Shown here piece by piece: positions 34,649-42,896 of a stretch of DNA of 64,000 bases; position 1 is the first letter of the stretch, and each line of letters begins with the position of its first letter. The DNA comes from Psychroserpens ponticola (GTDB lineage: Bacteria > Bacteroidota > Bacteroidia > Flavobacteriales > Flavobacteriaceae): the NCBI RefSeq assembly GCF_023556315.2, contig NZ_CP116221.1:2801001-2865000 (forward strand), read 5' to 3'. The position numbers and the translations under genes were made by a program. The notes beneath the pieces were generated by a model. The model was not told the origin of the DNA and ran no database searches. It saw only the letters and a program-made list of their open reading frames with translations.

Positions 34649-35377
34649 ATGGAAAAAACAGTATCCGAAGCTATTGCATATAGACGATCAACTAGAATTT
34701 ACAAAGATGAACCTATTAATTCTGAAAAAGTAAAACAATGTTTATATAATGCAACTTTAGCGCCTACGAGTAGTAATTTACAACTTTGGGAATTTTATCA
34801 CGTAACATCTAAAGATATTTTAGAGAAATTAGCTACAGCATGTTTTAACCAAAATGCGGCAAAAACGGCTCAACAATTAGTAATCGTTGTCACAAGAAAA
34901 GATTTATGGAAAAAACGAGCTCAAGCGAATATCAATTTTCTAAATAAAGCGTTTGACAAACCCAATTTAGATCCTAAATTGGCAAAAAGAAAAAAGCAAG
35001 GAACAGATTATTACAAGAAACTAATTCCTACGATCTATTTAGATTTCTTAGGCATTCTTGGGTGTATTAAGTATTGGATTTTTCAAATTATTGGCTTGTT
35101 CAGACCAATTTACAGGCAAACCAGACAAAGTGATATGCGAATTGTAGCTCATAAAAGTGCTGGATTAGCAGCACAAAATTTCATGATAAGTATGGCTGCT
35201 ATTGGCTATGACACTTGTCCTATGGAAGGCAGTGACACTCTAAGAGTAAAACAAATTTTAGATTTACCTCGTGGTGCTGAAATCAATATGATTATTGGCT
35301 GTGGCATTAGAGATGCCAAAGGCATTTATGGTTCACGCTTTCGTGTGCCTTTTGAAGAGGTTTATTTTGAAAAATAA
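34649..35377 (+). CDS. Nitroreductase-family protein
   Basis: A 242-residue FMN-binding nitroreductase-fold protein with the opening EAIAYRRSTRIYKDEPI and ATLAPTSSNLQLWEF at 30-44. The C-terminal half has the TCPMEGSDTLRVKQIL segment. It is divergent from PBP1A and convergent with dsbD, with no spacing between its stop and the dsbD stop. An insertion at about 110-160 (with hydrophobic LDFLGILGCIKYWIF) is unusual for the family and may mark a membrane-touching or dimer segment. Substrate unknown. Confidence 0.83.
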   Translation: MEKTVSEAIAYRRSTRIYKDEPINSEKVKQCLYNATLAPTSSNLQLWEFYHVTSKDILEKLATACFNQNAAKTAQQLVIVVTRKDLWKKRAQANINFLNKAFDKPNLDPKLAKRKKQGTDYYKKLIPTIYLDFLGILGCIKYWIFQIIGLFRPIYRQTRQSDMRIVAHKSAGLAAQNFMISMAAIGYDTCPMEGSDTLRVKQILDLPRGAEINMIIGCGIRDAKGIYGSRFRVPFEEVYFEK

Positions 35378-37780
35378 TTAGTTTTCAAAATTACTAATGC
35401 CGTCAGATAACCATTCATGATATTCTTCTGCGTTTGGAGTATAACCGACTGGATCAATCAGGTTTTCTTCGTTATGACCCATTAAAACATAGAAAGGTTG
35501 TGTATTTGTTTTGTACCTTATTGTTTGTAATTCACTCCATTTCTGTCCAATATATCTTAGTTTTTTCCCAGGTTTTAATTTTGAATCTGTAACATCATCT
35601 TCAGATAGTTTTCGTTTATCATCAACATATAATGAAATCAGTACCACATCATTCTTTAGCTTGTTAAGTACTTTTTCTTTCACCCAAACATTCTGTTCCA
35701 TCTTACGACAATTCACACAAGCCCAACCTGTAAAATCAATCATAATTGGCTTTCCAACTTGTTTAGCATAGGCTAAACCCTTATCATAATCATTAAAAGC
35801 AAGTATATCGTGTGGTGCCAATAAATGTGCACCATCAGGCAAATCGGTATGACTTGTTGTACTACTTCCTCCTTTTGAATTACCTACACCATAAGGCGAT
35901 TCACTATAATCTAAAGGTGGAGGAAACGCACTTATTAAATTTAAAGGCGCTCCCCAAAGTCCAGGTATCATATACACTGTAAATGACAATGTCAATAACC
36001 CTAAAAGCAAACGTCCTACAGAAATATGCTTTAATGGCGAATCATGAGGCAATTGAATCTTACCAAGTAAATATAAAGACAAGGCACCAAAAATAGCAAT
36101 CCAAATAGCTATAAAAACTTCACGCTCTAGGAAATGCAGTTGCAATACTAAATCGGCTTGAGACAAAAATTTGAAAGCAAGAGCTAATTCTAAAAATCCT
36201 AAAACAACTTTTACTGTATTTAGCCAACCACCAGATTTAGGCAACGAATTTAACCAACCAGGAAAAGCAGCAAATAATGCAAATGGCAAAGCAATTGCTG
36301 TTGAAAAACCTAACATACCAATTACAGGTGCAACACCTCCTTTAGACGCAGCTTCAACCAAAATAGTTCCTACTATTGGTCCTGTACAAGAAAAAGACAC
36401 AATTGCTAGAGCTAAAGCCATAAAAAAGATTCCAACAAGTCCTCCTCTATCTGCCTGTCGATCTGCCTTATTAGCCCAAGAATTTGGTAAAACAATTTCA
36501 AAAGCACCTAAAAATGATATTGCAAAAACAACCAGTAACAAGAAGAATATAATATTAAACCAAACGTTAGTTGCCAATGCGTTTAAGGCATCTGCTCCAA
36601 ATATAGCAGTGATTAGCGTTCCTAATAATACATAGATAATTATGATAGACAAACCATAAATAATGGCATTTCTAATCCCTTTCGCTTTTGACTGACTCTG
36701 TTTAATAAAGAAACTTACAGTCATTGGTATCATAGGAAACACGCATGGTGTCAATAAAGCTACAAAACCAGATAAAAATGCGACAAAGAAGATTGACCAA
36801 AGACCTCTAGACTCTCCTTTATCTTCAGATGAAGATGAAGTCACTCCTTGTTTTGCTTCAACACTGTTAGTCAAATCATAGTTTAAGTCTACATAACTTG
36901 GTGTTAAACATTTTTCATCATCACAAGCCATAAAGCCAACTTCTCCAGTTATTGTAGTATAATCAGTATTATCTAATTTTATATGTTGTCTAAATTCTGC
37001 AGAGGATTTAAAAAATTTAATATTCATGTTAAAGACTTTATCTTTAACTTCTTTCCCTTTTTCTTCTGAAGTTTTACCCACTAATACGATACCTTCAGGT
37101 AAATCATATAAAAATTCGGTTGGTATTGGACCATCTTCAGGAACTGATTGCGAGTATAACTTCCAGCCTTTATCAATCGTTGCTTTCGAAACTAAAATAA
37201 ATTCTGAATCTGATATTTTCTCAACAGATGACGTCCATTTTACAGGTTCTAATATTTGCGATTTGTCTTCTGAAGTTCCTCCTTGAAAAAGACTAGGAGC
37301 TGAGTCACTAACTTCAACCTTTTTAGCGGTAGTCAAATCAAAATTTAAATCTATATATTCTGGAGGCAAACACTTTGAATCATCACAAACCATAAATTCA
37401 ACCTCTCCTTTAACAATGGATAATTCTTGATTGAGAACTTTTATTCGTTGTCTAAATTCTGCTTTATCTTCAAAAAACTTAATTTTCATCTGAAAGATAG
37501 GATCATCAACTGTGTGACCTACATCTTCTAAGGTTTTACCATTTAATTCAAAATCTGACGATAATGTATAATTGAAAGTTGTTGGAATTGGCCCATCTTC
37601 TGGCACATTTTGAGCATACAAATGCCAGCCACTATCAACAGTTGCAGTAGATATTAAATCATATTCAGTATCTGAGATCTTCTCAACATTAGTCTTCCAT
37701 TTTACAGGCTCTAACACCTGTCCTTTAGCAGTGGTAGAAAACAAAATAAGACTACAAAACGCAATTAATATATTTTTCAT
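35378..37780 (-). CDS. dsbD: DsbD-type thiol:disulfide interchange protein with duplicated N-terminal domain
   Basis: An 800-residue inner-membrane protein carrying reducing power from cytosolic thioredoxin to the periplasm. After a signal peptide there are two tandem DsbD N-terminal-like domains (about 22-155 and 175-305), each beginning LEPVKW and holding a CDD-x-KC cysteine pair (CDDSKC, CDDEKC). The membrane domain (about 330-600) has [10 protein letters not shown] and SCTGPIVGT. The C-terminal thioredoxin domain has the redox motif CVNC in [11 protein letters not shown]. Enterobacterial DsbD has one N-terminal domain, so this is an internal duplication. Its stop abuts that of the convergent nitroreductase. 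Confidence 0.93.
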   Translation of the reverse strand: MKNILIAFCSLILFSTTAKGQVLEPVKWKTNVEKISDTEYDLISTATVDSGWHLYAQNVPEDGPIPTTFNYTLSSDFELNGKTLEDVGHTVDDPIFQMKIKFFEDKAEFRQRIKVLNQELSIVKGEVEFMVCDDSKCLPPEYIDLNFDLTTAKKVEVSDSAPSLFQGGTSEDKSQILEPVKWTSSVEKISDSEFILVSKATIDKGWKLYSQSVPEDGPIPTEFLYDLPEGIVLVGKTSEEKGKEVKDKVFNMNIKFFKSSAEFRQHIKLDNTDYTTITGEVGFMACDDEKCLTPSYVDLNYDLTNSVEAKQGVTSSSSEDKGESRGLWSIFFVAFLSGFVALLTPCVFPMIPMTVSFFIKQSQSKAKGIRNAIIYGLSIIIIYVLLGTLITAIFGADALNALATNVWFNIIFFLLLVVFAISFLGAFEIVLPNSWANKADRQADRGGLVGIFFMALALAIVSFSCTGPIVGTILVEAASKGGVAPVIGMLGFSTAIALPFALFAAFPGWLNSLPKSGGWLNTVKVVLGFLELALAFKFLSQADLVLQLHFLEREVFIAIWIAIFGALSLYLLGKIQLPHDSPLKHISVGRLLLGLLTLSFTVYMIPGLWGAPLNLISAFPPPLDYSESPYGVGNSKGGSSTTSHTDLPDGAHLLAPHDILAFNDYDKGLAYAKQVGKPIMIDFTGWACVNCRKMEQNVWVKEKVLNKLKNDVVLISLYVDDKRKLSEDDVTDSKLKPGKKLRYIGQKWSELQTIRYKTNTQPFYVLMGHNEENLIDPVGYTPNAEEYHEWLSDGISNFEN

Positions 37781-37883
37781 TAGTAGTATTTAGGTATTGA
37801 AAAGAGCTAAATTAAAAAAAACAAAGGGATTAATAGTAAGTATTAAGTCTTGATTAACAAATATCAATTTTTAGACATAAAAA

Positions 37884-37904
37884 AACCGAACAAAAAGTTC
37901 GGTT
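37884..37904 (-). terminator. Intrinsic terminator after the rhodanese pair
   Basis: Stem AACCGAAC/GTTCGGTT with a five-base loop. On the minus strand it is followed by a run of seven T. It lies 24 bp after the rhodanese stop and upstream of dsbD. Confidence 0.85.
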
Positions 37905-37927
37905 AAAATTAATGATGTAAGTTGAAA

Positions 37928-38326
37928 TTATTGCAAAGTCTTTAATTCATGACCATTAAATTTCCATTCGGTAATTCCACCATTTAAATCGTATATTTTG
38001 ATAAATCCTGCCTCTTTAAGTTTTTTAGAACATTTAGCACTTCGACCACCTGATTTGCAGTACAAAATAACAGGTTTTGACTTGTCTAATTTTGTAATAT
38101 CTTCATCAAAAGTAGGTGAATGAAAGTCGATATTTTGTGATTTATCTATAAACCCATCTTTATATTCTTCAGGAGTGCGAACGTCAACAATTTGTACATC
38201 ATCTAATTCTAAAATGGTTTGCATTTCTTCGGGAGAAATGACCTTAATTTCTGATTGTGTCCCGTTTTCACAGTTTGCAAGTGATAGCGCAAAAATAAGG
38301 CTAAGAACGATACTGATTTTTTTCAT
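37928..38326 (-). CDS. Rhodanese-like lipoprotein
   Basis: A 132-residue single-domain rhodanese with an N-terminal signal and probable lipid-anchored Cys19 (LANCEN). The active-site loop is CKSGGRS at about 91-97, with DVRTPEEYKDGF upstream and GGITEWKFNGH near the end. Rhodaneses carry sulfane sulfur on the active cysteine. It follows a cytosolic rhodanese by 11 bp, so the pair may serve the two compartments. An intrinsic terminator follows directly. Physiological sulfur donor unknown. Confidence 0.88.
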   Translation of the reverse strand: MKKISIVLSLIFALSLANCENGTQSEIKVISPEEMQTILELDDVQIVDVRTPEEYKDGFIDKSQNIDFHSPTFDEDITKLDKSKPVILYCKSGGRSAKCSKKLKEAGFIKIYDLNGGITEWKFNGHELKTLQ

Positions 38327-38337
38327 TTTTGATTGAT

Positions 38338-38652
38338 TTATATTGAAGAGACTTCACCTTGCCACTCATTGAAGCCTCCTAATAGGTTGTATGTTTTTTT
38401 AAATCCGAGTTGATTCATAACAGCACAAGCTTGACCACTTCTACCTCCAGCTTTACAATACACAAAATACGTTTTGATTTTATCAAGTTGTTGAATTTCA
38501 TCAACAAATCCTTGACCTTTAAAAATATCAATGTGTTTTGCATTAGGAATAATTCCTTCTGCTACCTCTTCAGGTGTTCTAACGTCTAAAACGACAGCAT
38601 TATTATCTGCTGCTAATTTTGAAATCCACTCGTGTTGTGTTAAATCTGCCAT
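38338..38652 (-). CDS. Rhodanese-like domain protein, cytosolic
   Basis: A 104-residue minimal rhodanese without a signal peptide. DVRTPEEVAEG is followed by the active loop CKAGGRSGQA with catalytic Cys at about 70, and GGFNEWQG at the C-terminus. It is the first gene of a two-gene unit with the lipoprotein rhodanese. It probably handles persulfide sulfur or delivers it to an acceptor. The specific role is not evident. Confidence 0.88.
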   Translation of the reverse strand: MADLTQHEWISKLAADNNAVVLDVRTPEEVAEGIIPNAKHIDIFKGQGFVDEIQQLDKIKTYFVYCKAGGRSGQACAVMNQLGFKKTYNLLGGFNEWQGEVSSI

Positions 38653-38726
38653 AATAATTTTATAAAATAATACATATCAAAAACCATGCTAATTTAACGT
38701 TTCCTTATCATAAAGACGAAAAAAAA

Positions 38727-38747
38727 CCCAAAGCGTTACACTTTGGG
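38727..38747 (-). terminator. Intrinsic terminator after the redoxin pair
   Basis: Stem CCCAAAG/CTTTGGG with a 7-nt loop. On the minus strand it is followed by eight T. It lies 27 bp after the stop of the 38775-39389 gene. Confidence 0.88.
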
Positions 38748-38774
38748 CTGTTAAAATTATAAGTTTTTTTATGA

Positions 38775-39389
38775 TTACACCTTGATACTACAACCAATAG
38801 CTCTTGTTTGCTTCTCTTTAATTTCATTTCCAGAAAGTAAAGCATCAACTGCATCTTCAACATACTTATTGTTTACAGCGTTAGCATCTTGATGATTATC
38901 ATCTATAGCTCCAATATATTTCACAACATTTCCTTTTTTAGTCTTTTTAAGAATATAAACATGTGGTGTTTTTGTTGCACCATATTGTGGATAAATTTTC
39001 TGACCTTTATCCATTAAGTATGGAAATGTAAAGCCTTTTGCTTTTGCACGAGCTTGCATGGCCTCCATACTATCTCCAGGTTTAACTTCTGGATTATTTG
39101 GCATAATAGCTATCACAGGATAACCTTGATCTGCGTATTTTTTATTTAATGCTTCTATACGATCTTCATAAGCAACAGAAAAAGGACAAGTATTACATGT
39201 AAACACAACAATATATCCTTTTGAAGATTTATAGTCAGATAATGATACTGTTTTTCCATCAATATTTTCAAGCGAAAAATCTGTTGCAGTATCACCAATA
39301 TGATAACCATGTCCTCCTCCTAAATATGTAAATGAAGATAAAATTACAATAGTTAATAATGCAAAAAATGGTTTAAGTGTGTTTTTCAT
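38775..39389 (-). CDS. Exported AhpC/TSA-type thioredoxin-fold protein
   Basis: A 204-residue protein with a signal peptide (to about residue 23) and a redoxin domain: TATDFSLENIDGKTVSLSDY, then the redox motif CNTCPFSVAYEDR at about 70-82, and KTPHVYILKK near 145. The two-cysteine CNTC motif resembles the YbbN/AhpC-type periplasmic redoxins common in Bacteroidota. It lies 9 bp after the TlpA-like gene on the same strand and is likely to act with it and the nearby DsbD in periplasmic thiol chemistry. Target proteins unknown. Confidence 0.85.
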   Translation of the reverse strand: MKNTLKPFFALLTIVILSSFTYLGGGHGYHIGDTATDFSLENIDGKTVSLSDYKSSKGYIVVFTCNTCPFSVAYEDRIEALNKKYADQGYPVIAIMPNNPEVKPGDSMEAMQARAKAKGFTFPYLMDKGQKIYPQYGATKTPHVYILKKTKKGNVVKYIGAIDDNHQDANAVNNKYVEDAVDALLSGNEIKEKQTRAIGCSIKV

Positions 39390-39398
39390 GATTTTATT

Positions 39399-39917
39399 TT
39401 ATTTAAGGAATTGTTTGACTTCGGTTTCTAATTCATCATAATTAAATGACTTCTCGTAAAATTTACGTTCATTTTTATTAAAAATAACTGTAGCAGGAAT
39501 AGCTCCAGTCCAACTTTCATCTACTTTAGGAATCCATGAGTTTGAATCTACATCATTTAGTGCAATAACTTTAGATTGTAAATTCTTGCTTTTTATGTAA
39601 GGCTTTAGCTTTGTCTCATATTTACTAGGAAAATCGAGGCTTACCAATATAACTTCAACATCTTCGACATACTCCTTATTCAATTTTTCAAAATAAGGCA
39701 ATTCTTTAACGCAAGGCGCACACCATGTAGCCCAGAAATTAATGATGTACGTTTTATCATCAGTAGTACTCAAATACTTTTGAATCCCTTCAAAATCATA
39801 TACCTCAAGAGACAATTCCACCTCTGGTGACTCAATTACATCTGCAACTTCCTTTTTTTCTGTAACCTCTTTACAAGAAAAAAACACTAGCAAAACTATT
39901 ACCAAAGTGTACTTCAT
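39399..39917 (-). CDS. TlpA-family disulfide reductase lipoprotein
   Basis: A 172-residue lipoprotein (lipobox FFSC, Cys15) with a thioredoxin fold and active motif WATWCAPCVKELPYF at about 63-77. The cis-proline segment is GAIPATVIF. TlpA/ResA-type proteins reduce specific disulfides outside the cytoplasm, for example in cytochrome maturation. It starts a two-gene unit with the redoxin at 38775-39389 and is divergent from the MarR gene with a 102-bp gap. The partner is inferred, not shown. Confidence 0.88.
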   Translation of the reverse strand: MKYTLVIVLLVFFSCKEVTEKKEVADVIESPEVELSLEVYDFEGIQKYLSTTDDKTYIINFWATWCAPCVKELPYFEKLNKEYVEDVEVILVSLDFPSKYETKLKPYIKSKNLQSKVIALNDVDSNSWIPKVDESWTGAIPATVIFNKNERKFYEKSFNYDELETEVKQFLK

Positions 39918-39993
39918 AAGATAAAGTTATTAAACCTATTTCTTCATTCTTAAACTTTAACAAAATATTAGACAAACTACTTAATATTAATAT

Positions 39994-40021
39994 TACATTT
40001 GTATATACAATAATTGTATAT
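39994..40021 (+). promoter_or_regulatory. marR -7 element and palindromic operator
   Basis: TACATTTG at 39994-40001 matches the Bacteroidota -7 box, although I see no TTG at the right distance. A 19-bp palindrome, ATATACAAT-A-ATTGTATAT (40003-40021), follows at once and covers the start codon at 40020. MarR proteins bind such palindromes, so autoregulation is likely. Confidence 0.6.
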
Positions 40022-40484
40022 GAAAGAATTAAAACACAGATTACAAACAACCACAGATTTATCTATTGAAAAACAAATTGTTATCAATATGTTTTTGACT
40101 CATAATAAGTTGAAAAATGATTTATTAAATGAATTAAAACCTTACGATTTATCTTTAGAGCAATTTAATGTGTTGAGAATATTGCGAGGACAAAAAGGGA
40201 ACCCAATCAACCTTCAAGATATTCAAGAACGTATGATAAACAAAATGAGCAATACAACACGACTGGTTGACAAACTCATATTAAAAGGGTTTGTGAAACG
40301 AAATCAGTGTAAATCAAATAGAAGAAAAATTGAAATCTATATCACTTCTGAAGGTTTAAAAATTTTAAACAAACTTGATAGTACAATAGACAAAACAGAA
40401 CAAACCATTACCTCAAATTTATCACAAACCGAATTAAAAAAATTAAACGAATTATTATTAAAACTCAAACAAAACAAACAATGA
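40020..40484 (+). CDS. MarR-family transcriptional regulator
   Basis: A 154-residue winged-helix protein starting at the ATG at 40020; the TTG six bases upstream is not needed. The DNA-binding segment INLQDIQERMINKMSNTTRL is followed by VDKLILKGFVKRNQCKSNRRK, a typical MarR wing. It overlaps the yceI gene by 4 bp, so the two are translationally coupled and YceI is the obvious target. A 19-bp palindrome over its own start codon is the likely operator. Ligand unknown; YceI context suggests an isoprenoid, lipid or redox signal. Confidence 0.9.
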   Translation: MKELKHRLQTTTDLSIEKQIVINMFLTHNKLKNDLLNELKPYDLSLEQFNVLRILRGQKGNPINLQDIQERMINKMSNTTRLVDKLILKGFVKRNQCKSNRRKIEIYITSEGLKILNKLDSTIDKTEQTITSNLSQTELKKLNELLLKLKQNKQ

Positions 40485-41053
40485 AAAACAACATTTTAAA
40501 AACAGGATTTATCGTGATATTAGCAATGACTATTGCTTCTTTCACAACAGCATCAGAAAAAAGCGTAAACGTAAAAGATAGTAGTATTACTTGGAAAGGT
40601 CACAAAGTAACTGGATCACATGAAGGAACAATAAATCTATTAGAAGGTTCATTAATATTTGATGGTGAAAATCTTACTGCTGGTCAATTCACAATCGATA
40701 TGACATCAATTATTGTTACTGATTTAGAAGCTGGAAGCGGAAAAGAAAAACTAGAAGGTCATTTAAAATCTGATGATTTCTTTGGTGTAAATAACCATAA
40801 GAAAGCGATGTTCAAAATTAATTCAGTTAATGGAAAAAATGGAACATATAGAGTATATGGTGACTTAACGATTAAAGGAATTACAAAACCAGCAACGTTT
40901 CAAATGATGATAAAAGGCAATACTGCAACTGCTAGCTTTAAAATTGATAGAACTAAATATAATATCAAATATGGGTCTTCTAGTTTCTTTGATAATTTAA
41001 AAGACAAAGCAATTTATGACGATTTTGATCTAAATGTAACTTTAAAGTTTTAA
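40481..41053 (+). CDS. YceI-family periplasmic protein
   Basis: A 190-residue secreted protein (signal peptide to about residue 25) with the YceI lipocalin-like fold: SSITWKGHKVTGSHEGTINL, then FTIDMTSI, HLKSDDFFGVNNHKKAMFKI and GDLTIKGITKPATF, all standard family segments. YceI proteins bind polyprenyl lipids or amides in the periplasm; the physiological role is open. It is coupled to the upstream marR gene by a 4-bp overlap, and an intrinsic terminator follows at 41088-41111. MarR-YceI pairing is common in this phylum. Confidence 0.92.
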   Translation: MKNNILKTGFIVILAMTIASFTTASEKSVNVKDSSITWKGHKVTGSHEGTINLLEGSLIFDGENLTAGQFTIDMTSIIVTDLEAGSGKEKLEGHLKSDDFFGVNNHKKAMFKINSVNGKNGTYRVYGDLTIKGITKPATFQMMIKGNTATASFKIDRTKYNIKYGSSSFFDNLKDKAIYDDFDLNVTLKF

Positions 41054-41087
41054 ATTAAACGTTGGTTAATAGCACATTTAGAAACCT

Positions 41088-41111
41088 AGATTCCCATTAA
41101 TTTGGGAATCT
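41088..41111 (+). terminator. Intrinsic terminator after marR-yceI
   Basis: A nine-base stem AGATTCCCA/TGGGAATCT with a 6-nt loop, followed by seven T on the plus strand. It closes the marR-yceI operon and insulates the trp promoter immediately downstream. Confidence 0.9.
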
Positions 41112-41134
41112 TTTTTTATTTTAATTGAATAAAT

Positions 41135-41164
41135 TTGAATTGTAACAATTCATTTCTATATTTG
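41135..41164 (+). promoter_or_regulatory. trp operon promoter
   Basis: TTG at 41135-41137, a 19-nt spacer and TATATTTG at 41157-41164 match the Bacteroidota consensus exactly. A 15-bp inverted repeat GAATTG-TAA-CAATTC (41137-41151) lies in the spacer and could be an operator or chance. It is followed by the leader peptide and attenuator. Confidence 0.82.
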
Positions 41165-41179
41165 AACTTTATAATAACA

Positions 41180-41242
41180 ATGAACACAAATTTAAATATT
41201 ACTTGGTGGTGGATTTCTCGAAACTCAAACTTCGTGAGCTAA
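41180..41242 (+). CDS. trpL: trp leader peptide with three tandem Trp codons
   Basis: A 20-codon ORF starting 16 bp after the -7 element. Codons 9-11 are TGG TGG TGG (residues ITWWWIS), followed by nine more codons and TAA. Three consecutive Trp codons in a short leader just before an intrinsic terminator and trpE is the layout of ribosome-mediated transcription attenuation. Plenty of charged tRNA-Trp should let the ribosome pass and the terminator form; shortage should stall it at the WWW codons. A possible pause hairpin pairs CTCGAA with TTCGTGAG inside the leader. I could not fix the antiterminator pairing by hand. Confidence 0.85.
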   Translation: MNTNLNITWWWISRNSNFVS

Positions 41243-41270
41243 ACCTATAGTATATTTAAAATAATATATC

Positions 41271-41304
41271 AAAAAGGCTTGTCATTCACGACAAGCCTTT
41301 TTTT
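41271..41304 (+). terminator. trp attenuator terminator
   Basis: A 13-bp stem AAAAAGGCTTGTC/GACAAGCCTTTTT with a 6-nt loop followed by further T residues. It lies 28 bp after the leader peptide stop and 12 bp before trpE. A terminator in this position, inside the operon leader, is the regulated step of attenuation. Confidence 0.9.
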
Positions 41305-41315
41305 AATGAATAAAA

Positions 41316-42716
41316 ATGAAAACATTTAGTTTATACACGCATTACAAAAAAATATTAGCAGACACCATCACACCTGTTAGTATTTATCTAAAAATAAGAG
41401 ATAAATATCCTAATAGCATCTTATTAGAGAGTAGTGACTATCATGCCAACGATAATAGTTTTTCTTATATCTGCTTTAACCCAATTGCTTCTATAAAGGT
41501 TAATGATGACACTATTGAACAACAATATCCTGACGGTAGTTCAAAAAAAAACTACACAAAAACAGTATCTGTAACTGAAGAAATTCACAAGTTCACCAAA
41601 CGATTCAAGATAAATTCTGAAGACGATTTCAAATTTATAAATAACGGTATTTTTGGATATACTTCTTATGATGCTGTAAAATACTTCGAAGATATTGAAA
41701 TTAGCAATAAACCAAACTCTCTAGTAATCCCAGACATTTACTATGCTGTATATCAAAACATAATAGCTATCAATCATTTTAAAAATGAAGCTTACATATT
41801 TGCGCACTGTTTCGAAACTGAAAACAATATTGATGAAATTTTACAATTAATTAGTTCAAAAAACTTTGCGTCTTATACGTTTAAAACCGATTCTGATATC
41901 TCATCAAACCTTACAGACAAAGAATATAAAAATCATGTCGAATTAGCAAAAAAACATTGCGCTCGTGGTGATGTATTTCAATTGGTCCTTTCAAAAAAGT
42001 TTTCTCAAGGTTTTAAAGGAGATGAATTTAATGTGTATCGCGCGTTACGAAGTATTAATCCGTCGCCTTATTTGTTTTATTTCGACTATGGCGATTTTAA
42101 AATCTTTGGAAGTTCTCCCGAAGCACAACTTGTAGTTAATAATGAACAAGCAGAAATTCATCCTATTGCTGGCACGTTTAAAAGAACAGGAAATGATGAA
42201 GAAGATCAAATCTTAGCTAAAAAACTAGCGCAAGACGATAAAGAAAATGCAGAACATGTGATGCTTGTTGATTTAGCAAGAAACGATTTAAGTCGACATG
42301 GAAGTGAAGTGAAAGTTGAAACTTATAGAGAAGCTCAATTTTTCTCTCATGTGATTCATCTCGTTAGTAAAGTCACTGGGAAAGTTCATAAAAACACACC
42401 TACGATGCAAGTAGTTGCAGACACATTTCCTGCAGGAACACTAAGTGGTGCACCAAAACATAAAGCCATGCAATTAATCGAAAAATATGAAAAAACAAGT
42501 AGAGCTTTTTATGGTGGAGCTATTGGTTTTATGGATTTCGATGGCAATTATAACCATGCTATAATGATACGAACTTTTATGAGTAAAGATCATAAACTGC
42601 ATTGGCAAGCTGGAGCTGGTTTGGTTTCAAAATCCAATCCAGAAAATGAATTACAAGAAGTCTATAATAAATTAGGTGCATTAACAAAAGCGATTGAAAT
42701 AGCTGAAGACATTTAA
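41316..42716 (+). CDS. trpE: Anthranilate synthase component I
   Basis: A 466-residue chorismate-utilising enzyme. With TrpG it makes anthranilate from chorismate and glutamine, the first committed step of tryptophan synthesis. The N-terminal ILLESSD segment (about 34-40) contains the LLES tryptophan-feedback motif. The chorismate-binding half shows IHPIAGTFKRTG, DLARNDLSRHG and FPAGTLSGAPKHKAM. Slightly shorter than enterobacterial TrpE (520) but normal for the phylum. It follows the leader/attenuator and is separated from trpG by two repeat elements. Confidence 0.96.
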   Translation: MKTFSLYTHYKKILADTITPVSIYLKIRDKYPNSILLESSDYHANDNSFSYICFNPIASIKVNDDTIEQQYPDGSSKKNYTKTVSVTEEIHKFTKRFKINSEDDFKFINNGIFGYTSYDAVKYFEDIEISNKPNSLVIPDIYYAVYQNIIAINHFKNEAYIFAHCFETENNIDEILQLISSKNFASYTFKTDSDISSNLTDKEYKNHVELAKKHCARGDVFQLVLSKKFSQGFKGDEFNVYRALRSINPSPYLFYFDYGDFKIFGSSPEAQLVVNNEQAEIHPIAGTFKRTGNDEEDQILAKKLAQDDKENAEHVMLVDLARNDLSRHGSEVKVETYREAQFFSHVIHLVSKVTGKVHKNTPTMQVVADTFPAGTLSGAPKHKAMQLIEKYEKTSRAFYGGAIGFMDFDGNYNHAIMIRTFMSKDHKLHWQAGAGLVSKSNPENELQEVYNKLGALTKAIEIAEDI

Positions 42717-42722
42717 AGGAAT

Positions 42723-42798
42723 GGCGTTACCACAAGGGTCAGGCTTTCGGCAGTCGCTCTCTTTGAGGAGCTCCAACAAATGCCTCAATCCTTAACGC
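42723..42798. repeat. 76-bp GGCGTTACC...TTAACGC repeat, copy 1
   Basis: Begins six bases after the trpE stop. A second copy of identical length lies at 47363-47438. Both share GGCGTTACCACAAGGGTCAG at the left and CAATCCTTAACGC at the right, with GCGTTA/TAACGC inverted ends and a variable middle. I recognise similar elements between genes in other Flavobacteriaceae, but have no formal name for them. Confidence 0.8.
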
Positions 42799-42814
42799 AA
42801 ATCGCGATACAATT

Positions 42815-42890
42815 GTCATTCCGTACTTGATACGGAATCCAATATAAATTAAAATAACTAAAAAAAAATTCTTGCCATAGCAGGAATGAC
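42815..42890. repeat. Palindromic element GTCATTCC...GGAATGAC between trpE and trpG
   Basis: The outer arms GTCATTCC and GGAATGAC are complementary across 76 bp. The left end also forms its own hairpin, ATTCCGTA-N5-TACGGAAT (42818-42838). Similar GTCATTCC-type palindromes are scattered between genes in many bacteria. It ends 6 bp before the trpG start. Confidence 0.65.
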
Positions 42891-42896
42891 AGAAAT

